From Desulfosporosinus youngiae DSM 17734 (GTDB taxonomy: Bacteria; Bacillota; Desulfitobacteriia; Desulfitobacteriales; Desulfitobacteriaceae): DNA of 64,000 nucleotides. Position 1 is the first letter of the stretch. Each line of letters starts with the position of its first letter. A program made the translations under genes and the position numbers. Below, piece by piece: positions 8,503-17,085 of this stretch. Under the pieces are notes generated by a model. It saw nothing but the letters and a program-made list of their open reading frames with translations, did no database searches and had not been told where the DNA came from. The stretch is from contig NZ_CM001441.1 of the NCBI RefSeq assembly GCF_000244895.1, positions 4,864,198 through 4,928,197 of the forward strand, written 5' to 3'.

Positions 8503-10764
8503 TTAAGAATTGTTTCCAAACGTTGCCAACCAACCGCTTTGGGCACTTAACTGCTGTAAAGCCACCTCCATGGCATTAAACTGCTTATAATAGGCCGTTT
8601 GCATACTTTCAAATCTGTGTTCTTGAGTGCTGATCTGTTTAGCATAATCGCTGATCTTCTTAGCATAATTACTCTCGGTATCGTACTGTGCCTTGGACGT
8701 AGTTCCGGCTATCTCATTCAACTGATCCATAGTAATCTTAATAACGTCATACAACCGCCCGGCAATCCCTTGAGATTTGCTATCGATTGTACCGTCAGGG
8801 TTCGTCGCCCCCGAGGCACCGAATAATTGAGTCAATACATCAGGTTCAGTCTCGAGCGCCTTCCGTAATTTGTCGGTATTTAAATAGAGCTTGCCGCCTT
8901 CGGTGTAATCCGGGCCGGTGGTTATACCGATTGCGGCGGCAATGTTATAGTCGCCGCTCACTCCGGAAACAACACTGTTAAAGGCATTACGCATGGCATT
9001 TAACAGGCTTGTCAGGGTGGAATCGTTATGAAGCATACCGCTTTTGGCCTTTGTCTCCCAAGCGGTAATTTCTGTTTCCTTCAATTCCTTCTTCTGGGCC
9101 TCCGTAAGCGGGGGGAAATCTTTATAACGGGTTTCTTTGACTTTGTTGTTCAGAGATTCCATAATTTTATTATAAGCATCAACTAAAGCTTGCATGCCAT
9201 CCACAGCTTTTTCGATATCATTTGCCACAGTGATATTAGTGGCTTGCCCAACGTTAGGATTCATAACACCCGGCGACAGCATTTCCGCATCTTGGGAGAC
9301 AGCGGTAAGATTATAGGTGACCCCGGAAATATTAAATGTATTTTCAGATTGGCTCAGCGGCACCCCGTCTAACTTAAAGACTGCATCCAGCCCGGCTTGA
9401 TGCAATTTTAAGGTGTTAGCCAGAAAACTTGTTCCCGCCGCATCACTGCCGGCAAAATTAAGATTTTCTCCATTGGCGGACTTCAAAGTTACCTTGCCCG
9501 TGGTCTCATCATAAGAAGCGTCCACTCCCGGAACGGCCCTGATTTTAGCTAACATGCTCTCCAAGGTGTCATTAGCGGGATCAATCACTACGGCTGTAGG
9601 TGAATCTGCGCCATTGGCAATGTTCAAGGTGAAAGAGTCTGCGGACTCCAGCTCGGCAAACTGACTTTTCAATACCGCAGCATTATCTAAGGGAATATAA
9701 ACGCTGCTCCTGCTGGTCGTTACTTTTCCCACATTAAACGTTGCCGGCATATTCAGCTGACTAAACAAATCCTTAGCACTTTGATCACTATCCTCGATGG
9801 AAAGAGTGCCATTCTGCGTCGGATTAATGCCAAACTGTCCCGTTGTAGGATCAAACCAGGCCTCGGCATTGCCGCTTTCAAAAATTTTGCTTATCACATC
9901 CTGCAAAGTATCGGTAATTTTTATAATAATGTCCTGAGTCGTACCCGTAGCAGAATTGGCCAGCCTGAGCGTAGAGTCTGTTAGACCCTTAAATTGAGTG
10001 GCAAGGGGTTTATTAAAGTCTACCTGCACCGTGGAGTGAATACTTCCGCTGCTGGACAGGCTCGAGCCACCGGCCAGCACAGAAACGGGCAGTTTCAACT
10101 TATCCGTTAGAAAGGTCATTCCCGCGGTATTGCTCCCCGCAAAACTAATATCGGCCGCCGCGCCGGAATTGTTCGTCGTAAGAAAGATACGATCCAAAGT
10201 TGCATCATAATTAGCGGTTATATTCAGGCCGGCCTTGTTAATCTGACTGACAAAATCGTTGATGCTGCCGGTGGGATCGACGGTCAGGGTAGCTTGAGCC
10301 GGCCCGTTGGCGATTGTGATCACCATTTTGGGAATATCCTCCACCGCAGTCCCGGCGTAGAACTGGGAAGCGATTGTAGTCCTATCTACCGCAGTACCCG
10401 CTGTTGAAAGGCTGGCGGTACTGGTCAGCTTTACTCCGTCCGCCAACTGGGCAACCACTAAGGAATGGCTCACATTCGCGGCACTCGAATTAGCGGTTGC
10501 GGTGGCTACCAACGAGTTACTGGCAGTAACCTTTTTAGGGTTTAAGTTCGCTTGCAGCTTATAGTTAAACACCATATCCCGAAATTTACTGATCTCATCA
10601 TACACCGTATTGTAGGCGGTCTTTTGCCATTCCGCTACGGTTTTCTTTTGAAACAAGGCATCGCTCTTTATTTGCTGCGCCTGCATTAATTGCTTAACCA
10701 GTGAGTCAATATCCATACCCGAACCAGAAAGGCCATATATCCCCCCGAGTCCTTGAACAGCCAT
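8503..10764 (-). CDS. fliD: Flagellar filament cap protein FliD
   Basis: FliD caps the growing filament and folds exported flagellin. The 753 residues are longer than the classic 450-500, as in many Clostridia, because the middle carries several repeated filament-type domains (three similar blocks with SINDFVSQINKAG, TLQDVISKI and TLESMLAKIRAV). The N-terminal signature GSGMDIDSLVKQLMQAQQIK and the C-terminal coiled region (KQISTQEHRFESMQTAYYKQ) are present. An upstream in-frame GTG at 10770 exists, but the ATG at 10764 has the better spaced GGGAG ribosome binding site. It lies 27 bp after the second flaG. Confidence 0.95.
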   Translation of the reverse strand: MAVQGLGGIYGLSGSGMDIDSLVKQLMQAQQIKSDALFQKKTVAEWQKTAYNTVYDEISKFRDMVFNYKLQANLNPKKVTASNSLVATATANSSAANVSHSLVVAQLADGVKLTSTASLSTAGTAVDRTTIASQFYAGTAVEDIPKMVITIANGPAQATLTVDPTGSINDFVSQINKAGLNITANYDATLDRIFLTTNNSGAAADISFAGSNTAGMTFLTDKLKLPVSVLAGGSSLSSSGSIHSTVQVDFNKPLATQFKGLTDSTLRLANSATGTTQDIIIKITDTLQDVISKIFESGNAEAWFDPTTGQFGINPTQNGTLSIEDSDQSAKDLFSQLNMPATFNVGKVTTSRSSVYIPLDNAAVLKSQFAELESADSFTLNIANGADSPTAVVIDPANDTLESMLAKIRAVPGVDASYDETTGKVTLKSANGENLNFAGSDAAGTSFLANTLKLHQAGLDAVFKLDGVPLSQSENTFNISGVTYNLTAVSQDAEMLSPGVMNPNVGQATNITVANDIEKAVDGMQALVDAYNKIMESLNNKVKETRYKDFPPLTEAQKKELKETEITAWETKAKSGMLHNDSTLTSLLNAMRNAFNSVVSGVSGDYNIAAAIGITTGPDYTEGGKLYLNTDKLRKALETEPDVLTQLFGASGATNPDGTIDSKSQGIAGRLYDVIKITMDQLNEIAGTTSKAQYDTESNYAKKISDYAKQISTQEHRFESMQTAYYKQFNAMEVALQQLSAQSGWLATFGNNS

Positions 10765-10791
10765 GTGCACTCCCTCCCTATTTAAATATCG

Positions 10792-11190
10792 TTATATTTT
10801 TTTATCCAGCAGGATTCCTACATAATCGCGAATTGAGGCTACAGTATCCAGGAATTCGCTGGGTGGAAATTCTTTTAGTACTTTATCGTTTTCTTGATCA
10901 TAAATTTGCACCATTAGCTGACCGGTTTTTTCGTGGATTTCGAACCGGATATTGGCATCCATGAATGCAAAGATTTTATTTAAGGCATCAATTTTTGGGG
11001 TTAGTTTTTGCAGATCTACCAAGGGTTCTTTTGAGTTATCCTCCGTTGCCGGGGTGGACGGGGGTATATCCGCGGCGGCGTCGGCCTTGGGGGTTTGATT
11101 AGGTTGAAAAGTGGGATTTGTCTGGGTTAAATTAGCTATACCACTAAAATCAAGGAGGTTTTTTGTTGCGCTGATATCCAAATCAAACAC
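10792..11190 (-). CDS. flaG: FlaG family protein (second copy)
   Basis: The 132 residues end in the FlaG signature: IFAFMDANIRFEIHEKTGQL, VQIYDQENDKVLKEFPPSEF and DYVGILLDKKI. A Pro/Asp-rich disordered segment (about 25-60) precedes it. It lies between the flagellin terminator and fliD. It differs clearly in sequence from the copy at 7350-7718, so it is an old paralogue. The start has a GGTG-type ribosome binding site. Confidence 0.87.
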   Translation of the reverse strand: MFDLDISATKNLLDFSGIANLTQTNPTFQPNQTPKADAAADIPPSTPATEDNSKEPLVDLQKLTPKIDALNKIFAFMDANIRFEIHEKTGQLMVQIYDQENDKVLKEFPPSEFLDTVASIRDYVGILLDKKI

Positions 11191-11254
11191 CTCTGAATTT
11201 CAATCGTTCTAGTAGTTTTATCGGAAGAAAAGGGCGGGGGCTTTAGGGGAAATA

Positions 11255-11287
11255 AAAAAAAGGCCGGCTTTTTCGGCCGGCCTTTTC
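11255..11287 (-). terminator. Strong intrinsic terminator after flagellin
   Basis: An 11-bp perfect stem (AAAAGGCCGGC with GCCGGCCTTTT, loop TTTTTCG) lies 11 bp after the flagellin stop. On the minus strand it is followed by eight T residues. It separates the flagellin message from the flaG-fliD unit. Confidence 0.92.
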
Positions 11288-11297
11288 GGGTGTGTGA

Positions 11298-13829
11298 TTA
11301 TCTGAGGAGCTGCAGTACACCTTGGGGTTGTTGGTTGGCTTGAGCCAGCATAGCTTGAGCGGCTTGAGAAAGGATGTTGTTCTTGGTGAACTCCATCATT
11401 TCTTTGGCCATGTCTACGTCGCGAACACGGGACTCAGCTGCGGTGAGGTTTTCACTGGAAGTGCCGAGGTTATTGATGGTGTGTTCGAGGCGGTTTTGGT
11501 AGGCACCCAGTTTGGAACGCTCGGCGGAGACGGTTTCAATGGCATCGTTGATAACGCTGATGGCTGCCGTTGCTTTTTTATGGTCGGAAACATCTAAGGC
11601 GTATTCGACGTTAGTATTGTCCGTACCGTTGGTAACATTGGTAATAGCGACATAGGACGCTTCTACGCCATTTTTAGCGGTAACTTTGGAACTGGCTTCC
11701 TTGCCGCTAACACCGAGGGCTACGGATCTCATGTCGCTTACTTCGATGGTCATGCTTTGGCCGCTGTTGGCACCCACTTGGAAGGAAGCCTGGAAGTTCT
11801 CGTTTTTATTAGTACTCGTTTGTGCTGTAGCGGCGATCATGGTTTCTTTACTCGTCTTTTGGGTTAAAGTAATGCGGTTGCTGGTAGCTTCTACATCAAA
11901 CTTTTCACTGAGAGCAGAATTGGCTGCAATAGCGTTGGCTAAATTTGATGCTTGCTGGGTAGTATCTGCCGAGTAGAGTACAGCTGTGCCTTTGGCTAGT
12001 CCGGCATGGTTAACATCGTCAGTTACTTCGATGTTTACACCGCCCACTGCATATCTGCCGCCTACTCCTACTGATTGGTCTACATTAAAGGAATATTTGC
12101 CTTGTACGGCATCATTGGTCGGACCGGTAACCATACCGTTAGAAACGGCTGCCCCTGTGGCTTGGGTAGCTTTTTCGCGCAGGGTAATTTTTGCGCCGTC
12201 AACGATAGCGTCAAAGCGGGCGTTTAAGTCGCTGTTAGCATTGATTGCTGCAGCCAGGCTGATGGCTTGTTGTTTGGCATCGGTACCGACATTAAACTCA
12301 CCGCTGGCCGCTTTTGCACCGGAGGCGACGGAGGTAAAGGTTTGACCGCCTATATTAAGGGTGGCTCCCTCTTTTTCAAAAGCGGTACCGATTTCGAAGC
12401 TGTATTCGCCGCGGACTTCGGTTATGCCTGCTTGTGCGGTACCAGCATTAATTTCCGCACCCGCTGATTGGACATTTTCTGTGGATGTTATTGTGAAATC
12501 GTTGTTTTTAGCGCCGTCCGCTTTTGTCCCGGTGATTTTTATTGCATCGCCTTCCACTTCAAAGGTAAAGTTAGCAAGAGAACCTGTCGAAGGCTGGGCA
12601 GCTTTTACAGCGTTAAAGGCATCGACTATGAGTTGGGCCTGTTCAGCTGCGGTATCCCCTAAACCCGAAACAGTAGTATCAATAGCAAGGCTAGCACCTA
12701 CTTGGTTAACACCGCTAATTCCCTGAGTTGCGCCATCAGCACCTGTGATGTTGATGGTTACACCGGCAAAGGAGATTGTACCGGATTGCCCGTCAGTCAA
12801 AGCGGTTAAATCGCCGGAGGCCCATTGGGCTGCAACTGCAGCCACGCTAGTTTTTCCGGTGGTAATGGGGATGGAGGATGAGCCTGCTGTAACCTCTGTA
12901 ACACCTTCTGTGGTCAACTGGTCATTTTTAGTTGTATTAGCAATACCAACATCTCCGGTAACCGAGACCAACAAGCCATTGTTTGTGTCTCCTTGTGCGG
13001 TTGTTCCCGTTATAGTAATTCCTGATCCATCTCCACCAAAGGTAAATCCGGTTAACTCATTAACACCACCATTGTGGTTATCACGGTAGTCTTCTAAAGC
13101 CGCAATTACAAGAGCAGCTTGAGCATCATCAGTACTCGCATCATCTGTATCGATAGCTATTGAAATATCCCCGTCACCATTAATTGTATGCGAAGACGTA
13201 CCCCCTCCGCCTGTAGCAACTACTGAGTCAAAAGTAATAGTTACACCATTAAATTCGAAAGTACCATCCTCACCGGCTGACAATACTGAAAATGCCCCAG
13301 TATCCCATTCTGCCGCTACCGCCGTTGCGGGAGCAAGGCTAGCTCCACCCTTAAACGCCCCACTGGCGGCCCCGGCTTGCATAGTGTTCATGGTGATTTC
13401 TTTTACTTCCCCGCCACCGTTTAGTAGTTTCTGGGTGTTGAATTCCGTGGTGTTTCCGATACGATTAATCTCAGAAGTTAACTGGTTTATTTCCTTTTGG
13501 ATTTCATTACGATCAACACCTACGTTGGTGTCGTTGGCTGCCTGGTCTGCCAATTCCCGCATCCGTTGCAGGATGGAATGAGTTTCGTTAAGACCACCCT
13601 CGGCAGTTTGAATCATAGAAATACCATCTTGAGAATTACGTGCAGCCTGATCCAAACCACGGATCTGAGCACGCATCTTTTCCGAGATAGCCAGACCGGC
13701 AGCATCGTCACCGGCTTTGTTAATACGCAGACCGGATGATAATTTCTCCAACGCCTTACTGGTCTGTGTGCTGTTGCTGCTCAACTGACGATACGTGTTA
13801 AGTGCCGCGATGTTGTGACTGATAATCAT
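11298..13829 (-). CDS. fliC: Flagellin, long form with repeated outer domains
   Basis: Flagellin is the filament subunit. The conserved D0/D1 ends are clear: residues 1-150 ([32 protein letters not shown]) and 755-843 ([20 protein letters not shown], ending QGVLQLLR). At 843 residues it is far longer than the usual 270-500, because residues about 160-690 hold outer-domain repeats. Two blocks of about 145 (168-313 and 328-474, each opening VAAxW) are followed by two of about 100 (475-573 and 575-678, each with YSFxV/I and an LAxAIxANS motif). The gene has its own sigma-D promoter, a CsrA-type leader site, an AAGGAGG ribosome binding site 8 nt before ATG, and a strong terminator, so it is a monocistronic late flagellar gene. 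Confidence 0.97.
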   Translation of the reverse strand: MIISHNIAALNTYRQLSSNSTQTSKALEKLSSGLRINKAGDDAAGLAISEKMRAQIRGLDQAARNSQDGISMIQTAEGGLNETHSILQRMRELADQAANDTNVGVDRNEIQKEINQLTSEINRIGNTTEFNTQKLLNGGGEVKEITMNTMQAGAASGAFKGGASLAPATAVAAEWDTGAFSVLSAGEDGTFEFNGVTITFDSVVATGGGGTSSHTINGDGDISIAIDTDDASTDDAQAALVIAALEDYRDNHNGGVNELTGFTFGGDGSGITITGTTAQGDTNNGLLVSVTGDVGIANTTKNDQLTTEGVTEVTAGSSSIPITTGKTSVAAVAAQWASGDLTALTDGQSGTISFAGVTINITGADGATQGISGVNQVGASLAIDTTVSGLGDTAAEQAQLIVDAFNAVKAAQPSTGSLANFTFEVEGDAIKITGTKADGAKNNDFTITSTENVQSAGAEINAGTAQAGITEVRGEYSFEIGTAFEKEGATLNIGGQTFTSVASGAKAASGEFNVGTDAKQQAISLAAAINANSDLNARFDAIVDGAKITLREKATQATGAAVSNGMVTGPTNDAVQGKYSFNVDQSVGVGGRYAVGGVNIEVTDDVNHAGLAKGTAVLYSADTTQQASNLANAIAANSALSEKFDVEATSNRITLTQKTSKETMIAATAQTSTNKNENFQASFQVGANSGQSMTIEVSDMRSVALGVSGKEASSKVTAKNGVEASYVAITNVTNGTDNTNVEYALDVSDHKKATAAISVINDAIETVSAERSKLGAYQNRLEHTINNLGTSSENLTAAESRVRDVDMAKEMMEFTKNNILSQAAQAMLAQANQQPQGVLQLLR

Positions 13830-13837
13830 ATTCTTTT

Positions 13838-13870
13838 CCTCCTTGATTTATACGCCAGGCATCCTTGCCC
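13838..13870 (-). promoter_or_regulatory. Predicted CsrA binding region in flagellin leader
   Basis: In the transcript, GGCA-AGGA-UGCC (13858-13869) folds into a 4-bp stem with an AGGA loop and matches the CsrA recognition core CARGGAUG. A second GGA lies in the AAGGAGG ribosome binding site (13838-13844). In Bacillus subtilis CsrA binds two such sites to block hag translation, with FliW sequestering CsrA. Both csrA and fliW are encoded about 2 kb away. Confidence 0.75.
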
Positions 13871-13953
13871 GTACGTTTAATTGATTGGTAGCAACTGACC
13901 CCTTTTACCTACCGGCCGGTCGAGACAAAAGTGTCAGTAGCACCTCACTAATT

Positions 13954-13981
13954 ATATCGGCATTTAAACCATCTTACTTTA
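13954..13981 (-). promoter_or_regulatory. Sigma-D (sigma-28) promoter of flagellin
   Basis: On the minus strand TAAA (13978-13981), a 16-nt spacer and GCCGATAT (13954-13961) match the Bacillus sigma-D consensus essentially perfectly. It gives a leader of about 115 nt ahead of the flagellin start. FlgM, the anti-sigma factor for this sigma, is encoded at 20336-20623. Confidence 0.9.
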
Positions 13982-14089
13982 GCCCAAAATCACTCTTTTT
14001 CGGCGATGCAGCCCATTCGCCTGCTTATTATTTCTATTTTACTTGAGAATCCGTCTATTAGCCTATAATCTTACCAGCGCCCTCGGGCC

Positions 14090-14308
14090 TTACAGTCTCT
14101 CCGCTAGTTTCCAGATCAGCCCGCTTACCTCACTTTTCCCAGGAAGATAATCGTCTGGGTATAGCTCAAATTCGGAATCGATTCCGAATTTGAAATACCA
14201 TGGTCGGGTTTTTATCCATAAGAGCGGCCCTTGGGCCGCAAAACCGACTGCCATCGGCAGGCTGTGCATTTCCCTCTCTGTTGGGTTTTTAATACTGTGG
14301 CGGATCAT
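14090..14308 (-). other. Doubtful 72-codon ORF carrying a 28-bp palindrome
   Basis: An open frame (MIRHSIKNPTERE...) overlaps the end of the DUF2922 gene and has no ribosome binding site. Its middle encodes KFGIDSEFEL from a 28-bp palindrome that recurs twice at 62.0-62.5 kb, and the next residues (YPDDYLPGKS) resemble the other copy (HPGDYPPGNS). It may be a translated repeat rather than a gene. The function is unknown. Confidence 0.2.
14166..14193. repeat. 28-bp perfect palindrome, copy 1
   Basis: A perfect palindrome with arms TCAAATTCGGAATC, centred on ATCGAT. The same 28 bp recur at 62052-62079 and 62513-62540. The left flank (CCCAGG, ATAATCG, CTGG) is also shared with copy 2, and the right flank (CCATGG) with copy 3 in inverse orientation. 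Confidence 0.95.
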
Positions 14309-14528
14309 ATAAATCGGTGGTTGTTGAATCCGTGATTTTGATATCTTTTTTCCCGATCAATTCACCGCCGGTGGTGAAAAACATATTTTTGGCAATAATC
14401 AGTTCCATAGCGGCTTCAGCTTCCGCGGCGGTTAGGTCTGCCCTTGGCGACGGCAGGGTAAGCGTAAATGTGCTGCCCAGCGTTGTAGCAAAGGTCAGCC
14501 GAAGGGTTTTCTGCTGAGTAGTTACCAT
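14289..14528 (-). CDS. DUF2922 family small protein
   Basis: The 79 residues fit the DUF2922 family of small Firmicute proteins of unknown function (TTQQKTLRLTFATTLGSTFT, later ELIGKKDIKITDSTTTDLY). The start has a strong AGGAGG ribosome binding site 7 nt before ATG. It follows the DUF1659 gene by 41 bp, the usual partner arrangement. No catalytic residues are visible; the strand-rich composition suggests a compact beta protein. Confidence 0.8.
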   Translation of the reverse strand: MVTTQQKTLRLTFATTLGSTFTLTLPSPRADLTAAEAEAAMELIIAKNMFFTTGGELIGKKDIKITDSTTTDLYDPPQY

Positions 14529-14569
14529 CCTGATCCCTCCTCTCGTTTATGATTATATTGAATAGGGAT

Positions 14570-14794
14570 CTATTCTTCGATCAGGTCAAAGCGGTTATTT
14601 CGGGTAACGAATACCAAGGGATATTCCAGCAAAGCAAATAATGTGGTTGCTGCTTCATAAAGATCCTCATCGGACACGTCCATCTTCAGCCCGGAAAAGG
14701 CTTTTTGCCGGAATACCGGGGAGCCGGCGGCAGTCGTACCGGTCTGATAACGGACAACCATCTCGGTTTCTATCCCTGACGAAATAATGGGCAT
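14570..14794 (-). CDS. DUF1659 family small protein
   Basis: The 74 residues fit DUF1659, a small conserved Firmicute family of unknown function that usually precedes DUF2922. A well spaced GGGAGG ribosome binding site supports the start. The C-terminal half (YEAATTLFALLEYPLVFVTR) is repeated as a broken copy at 62422-62502. The leader upstream (14795-14917) is also duplicated there, so the whole unit seems to have been copied. Confidence 0.8.
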   Translation of the reverse strand: MPIISSGIETEMVVRYQTGTTAAGSPVFRQKAFSGLKMDVSDEDLYEAATTLFALLEYPLVFVTRNNRFDLIEE

Positions 14795-14847
14795 GGATAA
14801 ATCCTCCCTTATTCTGGGTTTTAATAGGCCAACCCTTGGCCTGTCTT

Positions 14848-14917
14848 CTTATCTTATGCACCTTGTTCGGCAGGGGTTACCTTTATCTAAGGGTATTTAT
14901 GACAAAATAAGGACAAG
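14848..14917 (-). repeat. Leader repeat upstream of DUF1659 gene, copy A
   Basis: The stretch on the minus strand contains CTTGTCCTTATTTTGTCA, then GGTAACCCCTGCCG, then ACAAGGTGCATAAGATAA. All three blocks recur in the same order at 62304-62374 on the plus strand, upstream of the DUF1659 remnant. Between 14848 and the start codon is a GGCCAA/TTGGCC hairpin. The rest of 14795-15118 shows no gene apart from the ribosome binding site of the next plus-strand gene. Confidence 0.75.
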
Positions 14918-15118
14918 ACTGAATGAACTGACTAAGTTAGCCCCGGGGTCCGAAGATTGGCATTGTCAAATGTTTAAAATACAAGTAAAATAAACTAAAT
15001 CTAGATGATATAGGTGAGACCCGGGCTAGGCTGCGCAGTATAGCTGTTTTTATTATTTGTGGTTTACGGGGTAATTTCTTTTTTTCAAAAATAGCGAGTT
15101 GAATAGGAGGTTTTTATC

Positions 15119-15496
15119 TTGGCTACGGTCGATAAGGAAAATGTTATCGGTGAAAATTGTATTTACTGCGGCTCAACTGTAAACGTCCATGCTTTTTGCA
15201 AAATTAAAAAACATGGCAGTGAGGAAAAGAAAGTATGCTATAGCGTTTGTCCAAATTGTGTTGAACATATAGAAAAAAACCTGGAACCGGACGTTCCTTG
15301 TGAAACTTGTATTGTGTGTGGCAAAAGTACTGAAGTATATGCCTTTTGTTCAATGGCGCCGCTCCTGGAAGAGGAAGGTTCGGAGAAGGTTTGCCACTGT
15401 GTTTGCCCGGATTGTGTAGCAGAACTTCAAGATAAGGTATTTGACTATTACAATGAGGTTCTCAATCAAGGATACACTCCCGTGAAGAATGGATAA
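15119..15496 (+). CDS. Tandem-repeat Cys-rich protein, probable metal binder
   Basis: I do not recognise the family. The 125 residues are two copies of one unit: CIxCG, then VxAFC, then KVCxxVCPxC (residues about 14-54 and 61-101). The eleven or more paired cysteines, in CxxC pairs, suggest two zinc or iron-sulfur sites in a cytosolic protein without signal or membrane segments. The start is TTG with a perfect AGGAGG 8 nt before it. It is the only plus-strand gene in the first 20 kb and stands alone, divergent from the DUF1659/DUF2922 pair. Confidence 0.75.
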   Translation: MATVDKENVIGENCIYCGSTVNVHAFCKIKKHGSEEKKVCYSVCPNCVEHIEKNLEPDVPCETCIVCGKSTEVYAFCSMAPLLEEEGSEKVCHCVCPDCVAELQDKVFDYYNEVLNQGYTPVKNG

Positions 15497-15550
15497 AATA
15501 GGGCCGTGCCTCATCTAGATTCGATATCTCCGCACCCGATTCATCCACCG

Positions 15551-15601
15551 CATAATTAAGGGTCTTGGACAGAATAATTCTTTCCAGGACCCTTAGTTAT
15601 G
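15551..15601. terminator. Hairpin after the Cys-rich gene
   Basis: A long inverted repeat (TTAAGGGTCTTGGA with TCCAGGACCCTTAG, extended by CATAA/TTATG) lies 55 bp after the Cys-rich gene. The T-run is poor, so it is a stable hairpin with probable but not certain terminator function. Confidence 0.5.
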
Positions 15602-15747
15602 CCGCCGTTATATTCCCCCGCTGTCACTTCTTTTAAAAGTCCCACATTATCAATTCTATGCTCTTTATACAAGAACTTTAATCAATTTATACTTATTCAT
15701 CAGTGGTGCAGTCTGAGCGGCATGAAAGTCTGGTAGTATTAAATAAA

Positions 15748-15775
15748 GAAGTAAGATGCACCATGCTCTTACTTC
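15748..15775 (-). terminator. Terminator overlapping the csrA stop codon
   Basis: A 9-bp perfect stem (GAAGTAAGA/TCTTACTTC) includes the csrA TAA and is followed on the minus strand by TTTATTTAAT. It ends the flgM-flgN-flgK-flgL-fliW-csrA unit. Confidence 0.75.
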
Positions 15776-16002
15776 TTGATATGTAATGCCTTTAATCTAT
15801 CCAGCTCAGTTAAGTTATTGGCAACGGCTGCTTGCTTATTTTCTGCCGCGATGGCATCGAAAATCTCTCCCCGATAAATCTTGATTTCTTTAGGTGCCTC
15901 AATGGTCAGGCGGATGTTATCTCCTTTTATGCTGACCACCGTCACTACGATATTGTCGTTGATGACAATTCGCTCGCCGGCTTTGCGGGTAAGTGCCAAC
16001 AT
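15769..16002 (-). CDS. csrA: Translational regulator CsrA
   Basis: CsrA is a small RNA-binding dimer that blocks ribosome access, with flagellin mRNA its main target in Firmicutes. The 77 residues carry the canonical MLALTRKAGERIVINDNI start, the conserved GDNIRLTIEAPKEIKIYR and an extended C-terminus. Arg and Ile in the RLxIEAP region contact RNA in the family. It starts 1 bp after fliW, the gene for its protein antagonist. A CsrA-like hairpin lies in the flagellin leader at 13858-13869. Confidence 0.97.
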   Translation of the reverse strand: MLALTRKAGERIVINDNIVVTVVSIKGDNIRLTIEAPKEIKIYRGEIFDAIAAENKQAAVANNLTELDRLKALHIKK

Positions 16003-16003
16003 A

Positions 16004-16462
16004 TCACGTTCCCCCTTTGACTGCTTCTTTAGGCAAGCCGTCAGGAAATAGTTTATGACAGATGGAATAGTCCGGGTTGTCTAAGATAACCTGCCTCCCG
16101 GTACGATTGAGTCCATTAATAACGAGAGGGGCCAATAGGTTCACCGTCATATCCGCCAAATTGTCCTTTGAATTAGCGATCAGAAACACCTGAGGCAGAT
16201 TTTGCTCCGACAAGCCCAATTCCTTAGCAATTTCATCATCCAGATTAAATTCATAACCTCTAAAGAAAGCAAAGGGATCAACTAACAAAAAGGTTAAATT
16301 AGCTTCTGTTGCAGACTGGAGGTACGCAAAAGGGCTTTTTTCGTCAAGGGGTATAAAAATAAAGGTCTTTTCCTCAGGAAAGCCCGGGATTCCATGGGGG
16401 AATTTGAATAGCAGCTCTTCAGTCACTTCCAATTCTCCGAATCTCGTGGACTTTATATTCAT
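16004..16462 (-). CDS. fliW: Flagellar assembly factor FliW
   Basis: FliW binds CsrA and releases flagellin mRNA from repression; it is itself titrated by unexported flagellin. The 152 residues show TRFGELEVTEELLFKFPHGI, GIPGFPEEKTFIFIPL and the C-terminal NAPLVINxxxRxGxQVIL type segment (LLAPLVINGLNRTGRQVIL). The frame extends upstream to 16492, but the ATG at 16462 has AAGGAGG 7 nt ahead and gives the usual MNIKSTRFG start. It is adjacent to csrA. Confidence 0.96.
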   Translation of the reverse strand: MNIKSTRFGELEVTEELLFKFPHGIPGFPEEKTFIFIPLDEKSPFAYLQSATEANLTFLLVDPFAFFRGYEFNLDDEIAKELGLSEQNLPQVFLIANSKDNLADMTVNLLAPLVINGLNRTGRQVILDNPDYSICHKLFPDGLPKEAVKGGT

Positions 16463-16507
16463 AGTATTGCCTCCTTGGGGGAGCTTATCCATTTCCTACC
16501 CCTCTTT

Positions 16508-17056
16508 CTATACCTTAACATCCACCGTTGATATCTCAACACTAGGATACTGTGTGATCCGAATATCCACACTGCCGGGCTGGTAATCCCCTTGAACAGT
16601 GCCGGGGCGGGGGGTGAAATCCACATTTCCTTCCTTGGGACTGAATTGAACAGGATTTGCCTGAAAATGAATCTCCGGTGATGCGATATGGGCATAAGTA
16701 ATATCCAGAGCTTTCCCAGCAGCGGAACTGGCGGATATGTCAGCGATGGCATTCGTTTTACTCTGGGTCCGAGCCAGTTGATCTCCTTCCTGGGCAATTC
16801 GGCCGATAGTTTCCAGAGCAGTCTGCCTGCCCAGTGCCGCATTGTCCCGGACAAAGTCAGCGATATTCTTGAGCCCTATGGAATAACGGCAGGGAGTCTG
16901 GTCGATTGTCAGTTCCCCTTGGGGCTGGCGGATCTCTACTGTCGCCGGCGTCGTCTCAATTTGCACCTCAGGCCGGGTGGTCTGGAGGTTCAACTTAGCA
17001 TTATTAATGGTGTAATCCGCCCGAAAGGGCTGGGTAGAAATATTGATTCGGAGCAT
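16508..17056 (-). CDS. DUF6470 family protein (YviE-like)
   Basis: The 182 residues match the YviE/DUF6470 family found between flgL and fliW in Bacillus. They are beta-rich and repetitive, with many short IxIxTxPAxVEIRQP-type strands in the first 60 residues and again near the end (VDIRITQYPSVEISTVDVKV). The role is unknown; the position argues for a flagellar or hook-filament junction function. The ATG at 17056 is preferred to 17083 because it has a GGGAG ribosome binding site and begins MLRINIST, as homologues do. Confidence 0.8.
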   Translation of the reverse strand: MLRINISTQPFRADYTINNAKLNLQTTRPEVQIETTPATVEIRQPQGELTIDQTPCRYSIGLKNIADFVRDNAALGRQTALETIGRIAQEGDQLARTQSKTNAIADISASSAAGKALDITYAHIASPEIHFQANPVQFSPKEGNVDFTPRPGTVQGDYQPGSVDIRITQYPSVEISTVDVKV

Positions 17057-17085
17057 AGAAGTGTCTCCCTTCCAATCAGACACTA

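Noticed and set aside
14848-14917. Possible known riboswitch (cobalamin or c-di-GMP type) in the DUF1659 leader
   Set aside because: The conserved cores of those classes were not found; kept only as a repeat.
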